The notes beneath the pieces are model-generated. The model did no database searches. It was given only the letters and a program-made list of their open reading frames with translations, and was not told the DNA's origin. 5,926 nucleotides of DNA, from NCBI GenBank assembly GCA_028701815.1, contig JAQVPY010000137.1, forward strand, positions 1 to 5,926, read 5' to 3'. Positions 1-5,713 of this stretch are shown in pieces (positions within the stretch are counted from its first letter, which is position 1; each line of letters begins with the position of its first letter). The DNA comes from Bacteroidales bacterium (GTDB taxonomy: Bacteria > Bacteroidota > Bacteroidia > Bacteroidales > BM520). The translations under genes were made by a program, and so were the position numbers.

Positions 1-26
1 CTTATACTAAACGTATGGAGGAATAA
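1..26 (+). CDS. Possible 3' tail of the upstream gene, perhaps the 2-oxoacid oxidoreductase alpha subunit (partial)
   Basis: Reading from base 3 there is an open frame of seven codons (YTKRMEE) that ends in TAA at 24-26, two bases before the korB start. KorB partners with an alpha subunit (KorA) that is normally encoded directly upstream in Bacteroidota, so this is where its end would be expected. Seven residues are too few to identify the protein, and frame 1 is also open here until 55-57, so the reading frame is a guess based on spacing and genomic habit. Confidence 0.35.
17..21 (+). promoter_or_regulatory. Shine-Dalgarno-like GGAGG before korB
   Basis: GGAGG lies 7 bases before the ATG at 29, a spacing suited to ribosome binding. 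Most other starts in this window have only A/T-rich leaders, as is usual in Bacteroidota, so this is the one classical-looking site. It may also simply be coding sequence for the last residues of the upstream gene. Confidence 0.5.
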
Positions 27-28
27 TT

Positions 29-1054
29 ATGGAAAACGATGTAAACAAACTTACTAAAGAAGATTTTGTCAGCGCCCAGATGGTTAAATGGTGCCCGGGT
101 TGTGGCGACCACTTTATTATTGCTTCGCTCGAAAGTATTTTACCGCAATTAGGTAAAAAGAAAGAAGACCTCTTGGTTATATCTGGTATCGGATGCTCTT
201 CAAGAAGCCCTTATTATGTAAATACATACGGATTTCACGGGATCCACGGCAGAGCATTGCCTATTGCTTCAGGGGCTAAAATAGCTAACCCTAACCTCAG
301 CGTATGGGTTACCACCGGTGACGGCGACTGCCTCGCTATCGGAGGAAACCATTTTATCCATTGCCTGAGACGTAATATGGATATTAAGGTTATACTCTAT
401 AATAACCAGATTTATGGCTTGACAAAAGGACAATATTCTCCTACTACTCCTATGGGAAAGATTACGAAAACTTCTCCTATGGGAACAATAGAAGAGCCTT
501 TTAATCCCGGCGAACTCGCTATCGGCGCCGGTGGTACTTTCTTCGCCCGCGCCCTCGACGTAAACCCGAAACTCCAAATGGAAGTTATGCTCGCCGCCGC
601 TAAACATAAAGGAACTGCCTTTATGGAAGTGCTCCAAAATTGCGTGATTTTTAATAACGGCGCTCATGCTTATATCAATGATAAAGAGTTTAAAGCTGAC
701 CGTCAAATTCACCTCGAAGACGGAAAACCAATGCTCTTCGGGAAAAATATGGATAAAGGTCTGAAGTTATGTAAAAACAGTACTAAACTCGAAGTCGTTA
801 CCTTAGGTGAAAATAATATCACTATCGATGATATCCTCGTTCATAATCCTCATCAGGAAGATAGAGGCGTGCATTTAATGCTTGCACAAATGAAAGCCCC
901 TGAATACCCCGTTGCAATGGGCGTTATCAGAGACGTGGACAAACCGGTGTATAGCGAGTTGCTTGAGGGCCAGATTGCAGAAGCAAAACAGAAAACAAAG
1001 TTCCATTGTGTTCAAGACCTGCTTAATTCCGGAAATACTTGGAATGTGGAATAA
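29..1054 (+). CDS. korB: 2-oxoglutarate (2-oxoacid):ferredoxin oxidoreductase, beta subunit
   Basis: This is the thiamine-diphosphate and iron-sulfur subunit of a 2-oxoacid:ferredoxin oxidoreductase, which reversibly converts a 2-oxoacid plus CoA to acyl-CoA, CO2 and reduced ferredoxin in the cytoplasm. The 341-residue protein has CPGCGDH at residues 22-28 and further cysteines at 56 (GIGCSSR) and 205 (LQNC). C22, C25, C56 and C205 match in spacing the four cysteines that hold the [4Fe-4S] cluster in this family. The diphosphate/Mg site is GDGD at 97-100 with NNQIYGLTKGQ at 125-135, followed by the usual doubled TTPMG/TSPMG segment. The C-terminal region of about 100 residues is typical of the longer bacterial KorB form. 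2-oxoglutarate is the best substrate guess from overall resemblance to Bacteroidales KorB, but other 2-oxoacids cannot be excluded. The catalytic alpha/gamma partner lies outside the window to the left. A strong terminator follows 17 bases after the stop. Confidence 0.93.
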   Translation: MENDVNKLTKEDFVSAQMVKWCPGCGDHFIIASLESILPQLGKKKEDLLVISGIGCSSRSPYYVNTYGFHGIHGRALPIASGAKIANPNLSVWVTTGDGDCLAIGGNHFIHCLRRNMDIKVILYNNQIYGLTKGQYSPTTPMGKITKTSPMGTIEEPFNPGELAIGAGGTFFARALDVNPKLQMEVMLAAAKHKGTAFMEVLQNCVIFNNGAHAYINDKEFKADRQIHLEDGKPMLFGKNMDKGLKLCKNSTKLEVVTLGENNITIDDILVHNPHQEDRGVHLMLAQMKAPEYPVAMGVIRDVDKPVYSELLEGQIAEAKQKTKFHCVQDLLNSGNTWNVE

Positions 1055-1071
1055 TTTTAATTAATAGAAAT

Positions 1072-1101
1072 AAAAAAGGCACCTCAAAGGGTGCCTTTTT
1101 T
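1072..1101. terminator. Bidirectional intrinsic terminator shared by korB and aqpZ
   Basis: A perfect 12-bp inverted repeat: six A then GGCACC (1072-1083), a six-base loop (1084-1089), and GGTGCC then six T (1090-1101). The GC core plus U-tract forms an intrinsic terminator on the plus strand for korB. Because the A-tract becomes a U-tract on the other strand, the same element can end minus-strand transcription from aqpZ, whose stop codon is only 17 bases away. The convergent gene layout supports the dual role. Confidence 0.93.
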
Positions 1102-1118
1102 GTTGTAATGCTTTTATG

Positions 1119-1805
1119 TTATTTGCGTTTTTCGCAAGTGACAAGTTTCCAAACACCGGCTGATAAAGCTGCACCTACAAACGGAGCTGCTATGAAGAGC
1201 CAAAGCTGCTGAAGGGCAACTCCACCCTCAAAGATAGCCGGACCTATGCTACGTGCAGGGTTTACAGATGTCCCTGTGATAGGAATACAAACAATATGTA
1301 CGAGTACTAAAGTTAAACCGATCGCGAGTCCTGCTAATGAAGGATTGCCTCTTTTGCTGTCGGTAACGCCGAGAACAACTAATACAAAAACAAATGTAAA
1401 AAACATCTCAGCAAGAAAAGCCATGAGCATCGAAGAGTCTGGACTAACGGCATTTGCTCCGGTTGTGGTAACGTAAGCTCCTATTGGCTTTGATCCGGTA
1501 CGAACTAATAGATAAAGAATCAAAGATCCTAAGATGGCTCCAATAACCTGGAAAATCATATACATCGCTGCATCTTTACCGCTTATTCTACCGGTGAGCA
1601 GACAGCCTAACGTGATGGCCGGGTTGATGTGACAACCGGAAATGTTCCCAATAGCATAAGCCATGGCAACAACCGATAATCCGAATGCAAAAGCAACAGT
1701 CAACACTTGTGCTGTTGTTCCGCAACCGCCATTGAAGATTGCACTCCCGCAACCCATAAGGACCAACACCATGGTCCCAATCATTTCAGATAAATACTTT
1801 TTCAT
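1119..1805 (-). CDS. aqpZ: Aquaporin Z-type water channel (MIP family)
   Basis: An inner-membrane channel of 228 residues, the normal length for bacterial AqpZ, with about six hydrophobic helices. Both half-helix signature motifs are intact: NPA at residues 61-63 (in CHINPAITLG) and NPA at 182-184 (in TSVNPARSIGPA). By alignment from memory with E. coli AqpZ, the aromatic/arginine selectivity filter is F41, H170, T179 and R185. That is the narrow, water-selective combination; glycerol facilitators carry smaller residues with G and lack the histidine. I therefore call it a water channel and not GlpF, which also fits the lack of glycerol genes nearby. It starts at the ATG at 1805 with MKKYLSEMIGT, a usual AqpZ N-terminus. 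It lies 69 bases downstream of the yugP-like gene on the same strand. I find no TAnnTTTG box in that gap, so it may be co-transcribed. It ends at the shared terminator. Confidence 0.95.
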   Translation of the reverse strand: MKKYLSEMIGTMVLVLMGCGSAIFNGGCGTTAQVLTVAFAFGLSVVAMAYAIGNISGCHINPAITLGCLLTGRISGKDAAMYMIFQVIGAILGSLILYLLVRTGSKPIGAYVTTTGANAVSPDSSMLMAFLAEMFFTFVFVLVVLGVTDSKRGNPSLAGLAIGLTLVLVHIVCIPITGTSVNPARSIGPAIFEGGVALQQLWLFIAAPFVGAALSAGVWKLVTCEKRK

Positions 1806-1843
1806 ATCATTAAAATTTTGGTTATATATTATAAATTATTTCC

Positions 1844-1874
1844 TGTCCACTGACCACTGACCACTGTCCACCAC
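1844..1874. repeat. Four-copy 7-base tandem repeat (TGWCCAC)
   Basis: Four direct, uninterrupted heptamers: TGTCCAC (1844-1850), TGACCAC (1851-1857), TGACCAC (1858-1864), TGTCCAC (1865-1871), then a partial CAC up to 1874. The copies differ only at the third base, in a T-A-A-T order. On the minus strand the unit reads GTGGWCA. The array starts immediately after the yugP-like stop codon and fills the proximal part of the gap before aqpZ. It is GC-richer than the surrounding A/T-rich leader and does not form an obvious hairpin, so it is not a terminator. Confidence 0.85.
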
Positions 1875-2567
1875 TCAATCTCTCCTCCCCATAAACATGA
1901 ATATATAGTACAGCAGGGTGGCAAGAGAAGATAAGGCGGCGACAAGATAAGTGCGTGCAGCCCATTTTAATGCGTCTTTTGCATGCTCATATTCAGTCCC
2001 CGAAGTAATTCGAGTGGCATTTAACCACTGAAGCGCGCGATCGGAAACATTGTATTCTACCGGTAAGGTGACTAACGAAAAAATGGTGGTGATGGCAAAT
2101 AAACCTATGCCTAAGGCTATCAGCCAGAGACCTGCATATTTCCCTATCTGCAACAGAGCCATGCCTCCGAGAAGTATCCAAGGCGATAAGTTGGAACCGA
2201 ACTGAACGGCGGGGACCATAAAAGACCTCAACTTTAACCATGCATAATCGGTGGCATGCTGTACTGCGTGTCCGCATTCGTGCGCAGCTACCGCCGCCGC
2301 ACTTACGCTGCATGAGCCGTAAACGCTCTCACTTAAGTTGACAGTCTTTGTCCTTGGATTGTAAAAATCTGTCAAATGTCCCTTGACGCTAACTACCCGG
2401 ACGTCATTAATACCATTATCGCGGAGCATCTTTTCCGCCACATCTCTCCCCGTCATCCCATTTATTAAGGGCTCCTTTGAATACTTTTTGAATCGTGCTT
2501 GTAAAGTATTACTTACAACCAGACTCAAAATCATAAAAACGCCGAAAATTAACCAATACAATGTCAT
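1875..2567 (-). CDS. YugP-type neutral zinc metallopeptidase, membrane-bound (Zn_peptidase_2)
   Basis: A 230-residue integral membrane protein of the YugP-like zinc metallopeptidase family, which has no well-established substrate. The zinc and catalytic motif HECGH is at residues 96-100 (AAVAAHECGHAVQH). Other family hallmarks are LTDFYNPRTKTVNLSE at 65-80, just before the active site, and LPVEYNVSDRAL at 168-179, where E171 is a plausible third zinc ligand (inference). A first membrane segment is at about residues 3-22, with further hydrophobic stretches near 115-140, 143-168 and 205-226. The length is close to the usual 225-235 residues. The start at 2567 gives an immediate N-terminal membrane helix as in relatives, and a matching -7 box (TACATTTG on the minus strand, 2591-2598) predicts a leader of about 17 bases. 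It is the first gene of a probable two-gene unit with aqpZ. Confidence 0.92.
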   Translation of the reverse strand: MTLYWLIFGVFMILSLVVSNTLQARFKKYSKEPLINGMTGRDVAEKMLRDNGINDVRVVSVKGHLTDFYNPRTKTVNLSESVYGSCSVSAAAVAAHECGHAVQHATDYAWLKLRSFMVPAVQFGSNLSPWILLGGMALLQIGKYAGLWLIALGIGLFAITTIFSLVTLPVEYNVSDRALQWLNATRITSGTEYEHAKDALKWAARTYLVAALSSLATLLYYIFMFMGRRD

Positions 2568-2587
2568 TATTTTTTTAGTTTTAGTAG

Positions 2588-2615
2588 TTGCAAATGTATA
2601 TATTTTTTACCTTTG
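2588..2615 (+). promoter_or_regulatory. Rightward promoter for the small membrane protein genes (Bacteroidota -33/-7 type)
   Basis: TACCTTTG at 2608-2615 matches the TAnnTTTG -7 consensus exactly. GTTG at 2587-2590 is a one-mismatch -33 element, with 17 bases between TTG and the -7 box. The predicted transcript begins near 2622, about 20 bases before the ATG at 2642. This placement decides the start of the downstream gene, because an in-frame TTG at 2588 is the -33 element itself and lies upstream of the transcript. Confidence 0.72.
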
Positions 2616-2621
2616 TAGAAA
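2591..2621 (-). promoter_or_regulatory. Leftward promoter for the YugP-type peptidase gene (Bacteroidota -33/-7 type)
   Basis: On the minus strand TACATTTG (2598 down to 2591) matches the Bacteroidota -7 consensus TAnnTTTG exactly. A weaker -33 candidate, TTTC (one mismatch to TTTG), lies at 2621-2618 with a 19-base spacer. Transcription would start near 2584, about 17 bases before the ATG at 2567. The -7 box is convincing by sequence and position; the -33 box is weak. Confidence 0.68.
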
Positions 2622-2641
2622 ATTTTTTTAATATTTTCACT

Positions 2642-2935
2642 ATGGCAAAGGAATTGACTACAACAAACGATGAGCTTGTAGCCGTTATTAAAGAACTTGT
2701 TAAAATATTCCGACTCGAGAGAATACTGTATATTTCAACCATACTGATTTCTTTAATAGTTCTATTCGCTTGCGCTGTAACTCTCCTGATAAAAGATTTT
2801 TCTTCAAATGTGGGAGAGGTTATAGGCTTGTGCGGCTCTACAGGCGTTATCTCTTATACCTGCGGTAGATTTCTCCACATGTGGAGCGATACCATTACAG
2901 TTGTCACAAAACATTTTAAAAGCAAAGAATTATGA
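2642..2935 (+). CDS. Small membrane protein, two predicted helices, unknown function
   Basis: I do not recognise this 97-residue protein. It begins with a polar, probably amphipathic helix (ELVAVIKELVKIFRLER, residues 11-27), followed by a strong membrane helix at about 28-50. A second, more glycine-rich hydrophobic segment lies at about 57-80 (VIGLCGSTGVISYTCG within it), ahead of a basic tail. Three cysteines (44, 64, 74) lie in or next to the hydrophobic parts. Two helices joined by a short KDFSSN loop suggest a hairpin with both ends on the same side of the membrane. The start at 2642 (MAKEL) is chosen because the predicted transcript begins near 2622; the frame stays open further upstream to a TTG at 2588, but that lies within the promoter. 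Its stop overlaps the next gene's start as ATGA, so the two are probably translationally coupled. A holin-like fold is conceivable, but no lysis or phage genes are nearby. Confidence 0.75.
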   Translation: MAKELTTTNDELVAVIKELVKIFRLERILYISTILISLIVLFACAVTLLIKDFSSNVGEVIGLCGSTGVISYTCGRFLHMWSDTITVVTKHFKSKEL

Positions 2936-3120
2936 CAGACACGGATATTAAAAATAAGGTAAGTAAAACCGGAAATATTATAAGTGCCTTAGGCGCAATT
3001 GTCGCATTAATAGCTATTATTTTACTCCTCTTTGTAAATAATAGCAACAGAAAAAAAATTGGCACCCTTGAAAAGGAGAATGATGCGCTTAAAATCGAAC
3101 TTAAACATTATGTCGAATAA
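2932..3120 (+). CDS. Small single-pass membrane protein with leucine-zipper-like coiled coil, unknown function
   Basis: A 62-residue protein with a polar N-terminus (1-14), one membrane helix at about 15-35 (ending LLLFV), a basic NNSNRKK stretch, and a C-terminal coiled coil. The heptad core positions are I43, L46, N50, L53, L57 and Y60, in strict 3-4 spacing. An asparagine at one core position is typical of parallel dimeric zippers. The general plan (short N-terminus, one helix, zipper) is like FtsB/FtsL-type proteins, but I see no sequence identity with them. Positive residues flank both sides of the helix, so the orientation is unclear. It overlaps the previous gene by 4 bases (ATGA) and ends 18 bases before the peptidase gene. 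An 8-A run at 3051-3058 lies exactly between the membrane and zipper parts. It may be a partner of the 97-residue protein (inference from coupling). Confidence 0.72.
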   Translation: MTDTDIKNKVSKTGNIISALGAIVALIAIILLLFVNNSNRKKIGTLEKENDALKIELKHYVE

Positions 3121-3138
3121 ATAATAATCTTTTTTTAT

Positions 3139-5256
3139 ATGAAAAAAATATTAGTAATCTGTGCCGCCGCTTGCTTGTGTATGGTGGCCTGTAAAAACGA
3201 AAAAACCGTGGAGAATCCTTTTCTAAAACCTTATGACACTCCTTATGGTGTTCCACCATTCGATGTTATCAAACTTGAACATTTTATGCCCGCCTTCCAA
3301 GTGGCAATGGAAAAACATAACCGCGAAATAGACGCAATAACAAAAAATAGAGCCGTTCCCGATTTCGAAAATACCATACTGGCCTTCGATAAATCCGGAG
3401 AAGACCTCGACAGAGTGTCCCTCGCTTTTTATTGTCTTGTCTCTAATGATATAAATGACAAAATTCAAGCTCTCGCTGAAGAATTGTCTCCTATAATGTC
3501 GAAACATTATGATGAGATAACCCTAAACAGCGCTCTCTTCGCTAAAATAAAAGAAGTTTATGATACACGTAATGATAGAGGTCTCGACCCGTATCAAATT
3601 CGTACCATTGAAAAATATTATGAGGACTTTACCCGTAATGGAGCCAATCTATCCCCCGAAGATAAAGAAAAGTTGAAAGAGATAAATTCTAATTTGGCTG
3701 CAGCCTGTCTTAAATTTGACAATAATCTTCTTGCAGAGACCAACAATTTCAAGATGTTTTTAACCAATCCCGAAGACCTCGCCGGTCTGCCCGCCAATGT
3801 TGTAGATGCTGCCGCCTTAGCTGCAAAAAACGAGGGAAAAGAGGGTCAGTGGCTCTTTACCGTTAAAAAACCTTCTATGCTCCCATTCCTGCAGTTCTCT
3901 TCTAATAGAGACCTAAGAGAAAAGCTCTATCGTGGTTACTTTATGCGCTGTAATAACGATAATGAATACGATAATAAAGCCCTCATCAATGAAATCACAG
4001 ACCTGCGTGTGGAAAAAGCTAAAGTGCTCGGATTCCAGTCGTTTGCCGAATATAATATTTCGAAAAATATGGCTAAAACCCCAAAGGCAGTCTTCGATTT
4101 TATTAATTCTATCTGGTATCCGGCCCTCGAAGTAGCAAAACAGGAACGTGATGAGATGCAGACAATGATTATTAAAGACAGCGATAAATTTCAACTCGCA
4201 TCATGGGACTGGTGGTATTATGCCGAGAGAATCCGTCAACAGAAATATGACTTCGATGAAAGCGTGCTGAAACCTTATTTCAGCCTCGAAAACGTAAGAA
4301 ACGGGATGTTCCTTTTAAGTAATAAGCTTTATGGTATAAACTTCAAAAAATTGGACAATATACCGGTGTATCATCCTGACGTTGAGGTTTTTGAAGTTAC
4401 TGAAGCTGACGGCTCTTTAGTCGGACTTCTGTACCTCGATTATTTCCCTCGCGCAGGAAAAGGACAGGGCGCGTGGTGCTCGGAACTTAGAAACGGCGGG
4501 GCCGATATAGATGGTAATCGAATTTACCCTATTATGACTATCACCTGTAATTTTACGGAACCTACCGAGACGGAGCCTGCACTGCTGACATTTGACGAAA
4601 CGGAAACACTCTTCCACGAATTCGGTCACGCTCTGCAAGGATTATTCTCCTATAGCCCTTATTCACGTCTTTGTGGCAATATGCCACGTGATATGGTTGA
4701 ATTGCCGTCACAAGTCATGGAAAACTGGTGCAGCGAGCCGGAAATGCTTAAGCTGTATGCAAAACATTATAAAACAGGTGAAGTGATCCCTGATGAACTG
4801 ATAGAAAAAATCCAAAACAGTGCTACGTTCAATACCGGTTTTAATACTACAGAGTTACTTGCCGCTACTCTCCTCGACCTCAATTGGAATAATCGCGTGA
4901 GAACAGGTAAAGTTAATGTTAACTCCTTCGAGAAGAATTATTTGAAAAATGAGGGACTTATAGATGAAATACTCCCGCGTTACAGATCGACTTATTTCTC
5001 TCATTCATTTACCGGCGACGGTTATGCTGCCGGATATTACGTATATACATGGGCTGAAGTACTCGACAAAGATGCTTTCAACGCTTTTAAAGAATCTAAT
5101 GATATCTTTAACCAGGAGCTGGCAGCTAAATTCCGTAAATATATCCTTACCGAATGCGGAAACGACGAACCTATGACTCAATACAGAAATTTCCGCGGTC
5201 AAGACCCTGATAACACTCCTTATCTAAAAGCCCGCGGATTGTATAATGTACAGTAA
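3139..5256 (+). CDS. dcp: M3 family zinc metallopeptidase, dipeptidyl carboxypeptidase (Dcp)-like lipoprotein
   Basis: A 705-residue thimet-oligopeptidase-family (M3) enzyme, close in length to E. coli Dcp (about 680) plus a signal peptide. Dcp-type enzymes release dipeptides from the C-termini of short peptides. Residues 1-18 form a lipoprotein signal peptide: MKK, a hydrophobic core, and the lipobox MVAC with C18 as the lipidated residue. The mature enzyme is thus expected to be membrane-anchored outside the cytoplasm; E. coli Dcp has no such signal. The long helical N-terminal lid runs to about residue 450. The zinc site is HEFGH at 493-497 with E494 catalytic, and the third ligand is E521 in VELPSQVMENW. 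Substrate-binding HSFTGDGYAAGYY lies at 622-634, where the tyrosine-rich segment matches the family. The start at 3139 is fixed by the signal peptide. There is only an A/T-rich leader and no Shine-Dalgarno. The distinction between a dipeptidase and an oligopeptidase role rests on similarity only. The last 11 bases overlap the next gene. Confidence 0.92.
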   Translation: MKKILVICAAACLCMVACKNEKTVENPFLKPYDTPYGVPPFDVIKLEHFMPAFQVAMEKHNREIDAITKNRAVPDFENTILAFDKSGEDLDRVSLAFYCLVSNDINDKIQALAEELSPIMSKHYDEITLNSALFAKIKEVYDTRNDRGLDPYQIRTIEKYYEDFTRNGANLSPEDKEKLKEINSNLAAACLKFDNNLLAETNNFKMFLTNPEDLAGLPANVVDAAALAAKNEGKEGQWLFTVKKPSMLPFLQFSSNRDLREKLYRGYFMRCNNDNEYDNKALINEITDLRVEKAKVLGFQSFAEYNISKNMAKTPKAVFDFINSIWYPALEVAKQERDEMQTMIIKDSDKFQLASWDWWYYAERIRQQKYDFDESVLKPYFSLENVRNGMFLLSNKLYGINFKKLDNIPVYHPDVEVFEVTEADGSLVGLLYLDYFPRAGKGQGAWCSELRNGGADIDGNRIYPIMTITCNFTEPTETEPALLTFDETETLFHEFGHALQGLFSYSPYSRLCGNMPRDMVELPSQVMENWCSEPEMLKLYAKHYKTGEVIPDELIEKIQNSATFNTGFNTTELLAATLLDLNWNNRVRTGKVNVNSFEKNYLKNEGLIDEILPRYRSTYFSHSFTGDGYAAGYYVYTWAEVLDKDAFNAFKESNDIFNQELAAKFRKYILTECGNDEPMTQYRNFRGQDPDNTPYLKARGLYNVQ

Positions 5257-5707
5257 AGACGAAGCAAAACAGATCTCTTCCGAGTTTTGGACAGAGTTTA
5301 AAAAGTATTCTAAGAGACGAAGAAAATCAAAATGGATGATGCAGGATACCGGCATCGCCAAAGTAAATCTGAAATTTGAGGTCGACGAGCAAAAAGCCCG
5401 CGTGGGCATTGATATTATTGCTAACGACCTCGAAAAAAGAATCTATTATTATGAGAAATTCGAAAGTCTGAAAACTATATTAGAGACTGCTTTGGGTCAA
5501 AAACTTATCTGGGACCTCGAATATCCTGTTACAGATAAAAAAGAAATGGCCAAAATTTATCTCGAGAAACAAAATGTTAGCCTTTATGATAAAAATTCCT
5601 GGGAGGAAATATTCGCCTTTTTTTATAAAAATATGCGTATTCTTGAAAAGATCTATAATGAATATTTCGATTTTATAAAATATGATCCCCTGTATGGGAC
5701 TAATTAA
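5246..5707 (+). CDS. DUF4268 domain-containing protein
   Basis: A soluble, charged protein of 153 residues that I recognise by its overall pattern as the stand-alone DUF4268 protein common in Bacteroidota. The opening MYSKDEAKQISSEFWTEF is characteristic, followed by a KSKWMMQDTG segment (about 28-36). A beta-rich core (residues 38-60: VNLKFEVDEQKARVGIDI and onward) comes next, then YYYEKFESLKTILE (67-80) and LGQKLIWDLEY (83-93), and a C-terminal part with SLYDKNSWEEIFAFFYKNM (112-130). There is no signal peptide or membrane helix. The biochemical role is not established; the domain also occurs fused to nuclease-like proteins, so a nucleic-acid link is possible but unproven. Its ATG lies inside the end of the dcp-like gene (11-base overlap), so translation is probably coupled. 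The nucleoside kinase start follows 6 bases after its stop. Confidence 0.85.
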   Translation: MYSKDEAKQISSEFWTEFKKYSKRRRKSKWMMQDTGIAKVNLKFEVDEQKARVGIDIIANDLEKRIYYYEKFESLKTILETALGQKLIWDLEYPVTDKKEMAKIYLEKQNVSLYDKNSWEEIFAFFYKNMRILEKIYNEYFDFIKYDPLYGTN

Positions 5708-5713
5708 CTGCTG

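Noticed and set aside
449..485. Direct repeat CTCCTATGGGAA within korB
   Set aside because: It encodes the doubled TTPMG/TSPMG motif that is normal for this enzyme family, so it is not a mobile or regulatory repeat.
269..712. A 147-codon open frame on the minus strand inside korB
   Set aside because: It is wholly antisense to a gene with intact family motifs, its translation has no recognisable domain or plausible hydrophobic pattern, and no promoter-like box precedes it.
1229..1236. CAAAGATA, a minus-strand TATCTTTG match to the -7 promoter consensus
   Set aside because: It lies deep inside the aquaporin gene with no downstream start in the same direction, so it is probably a chance match.
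1844..1874. The heptamer array as a CRISPR or a terminator
   Set aside because: Units are contiguous without spacers and far too short for CRISPR, and there is no inverted symmetry or T-tract for termination.
2588..2641. N-terminal extension of the small membrane protein from TTG at 2588 (18 extra residues)
   Set aside because: The TTG is the likely -33 element, and the extension lies mostly upstream of the predicted transcript start near 2622. The ATG at 2642 is the better start.
2642..3120. Holin/spanin-like lysis cassette
   Set aside because: Sizes and membrane segments are vaguely similar, but there is no endolysin, no phage gene and no second spanin lipoprotein. The next gene encodes a full-length M3 peptidase.
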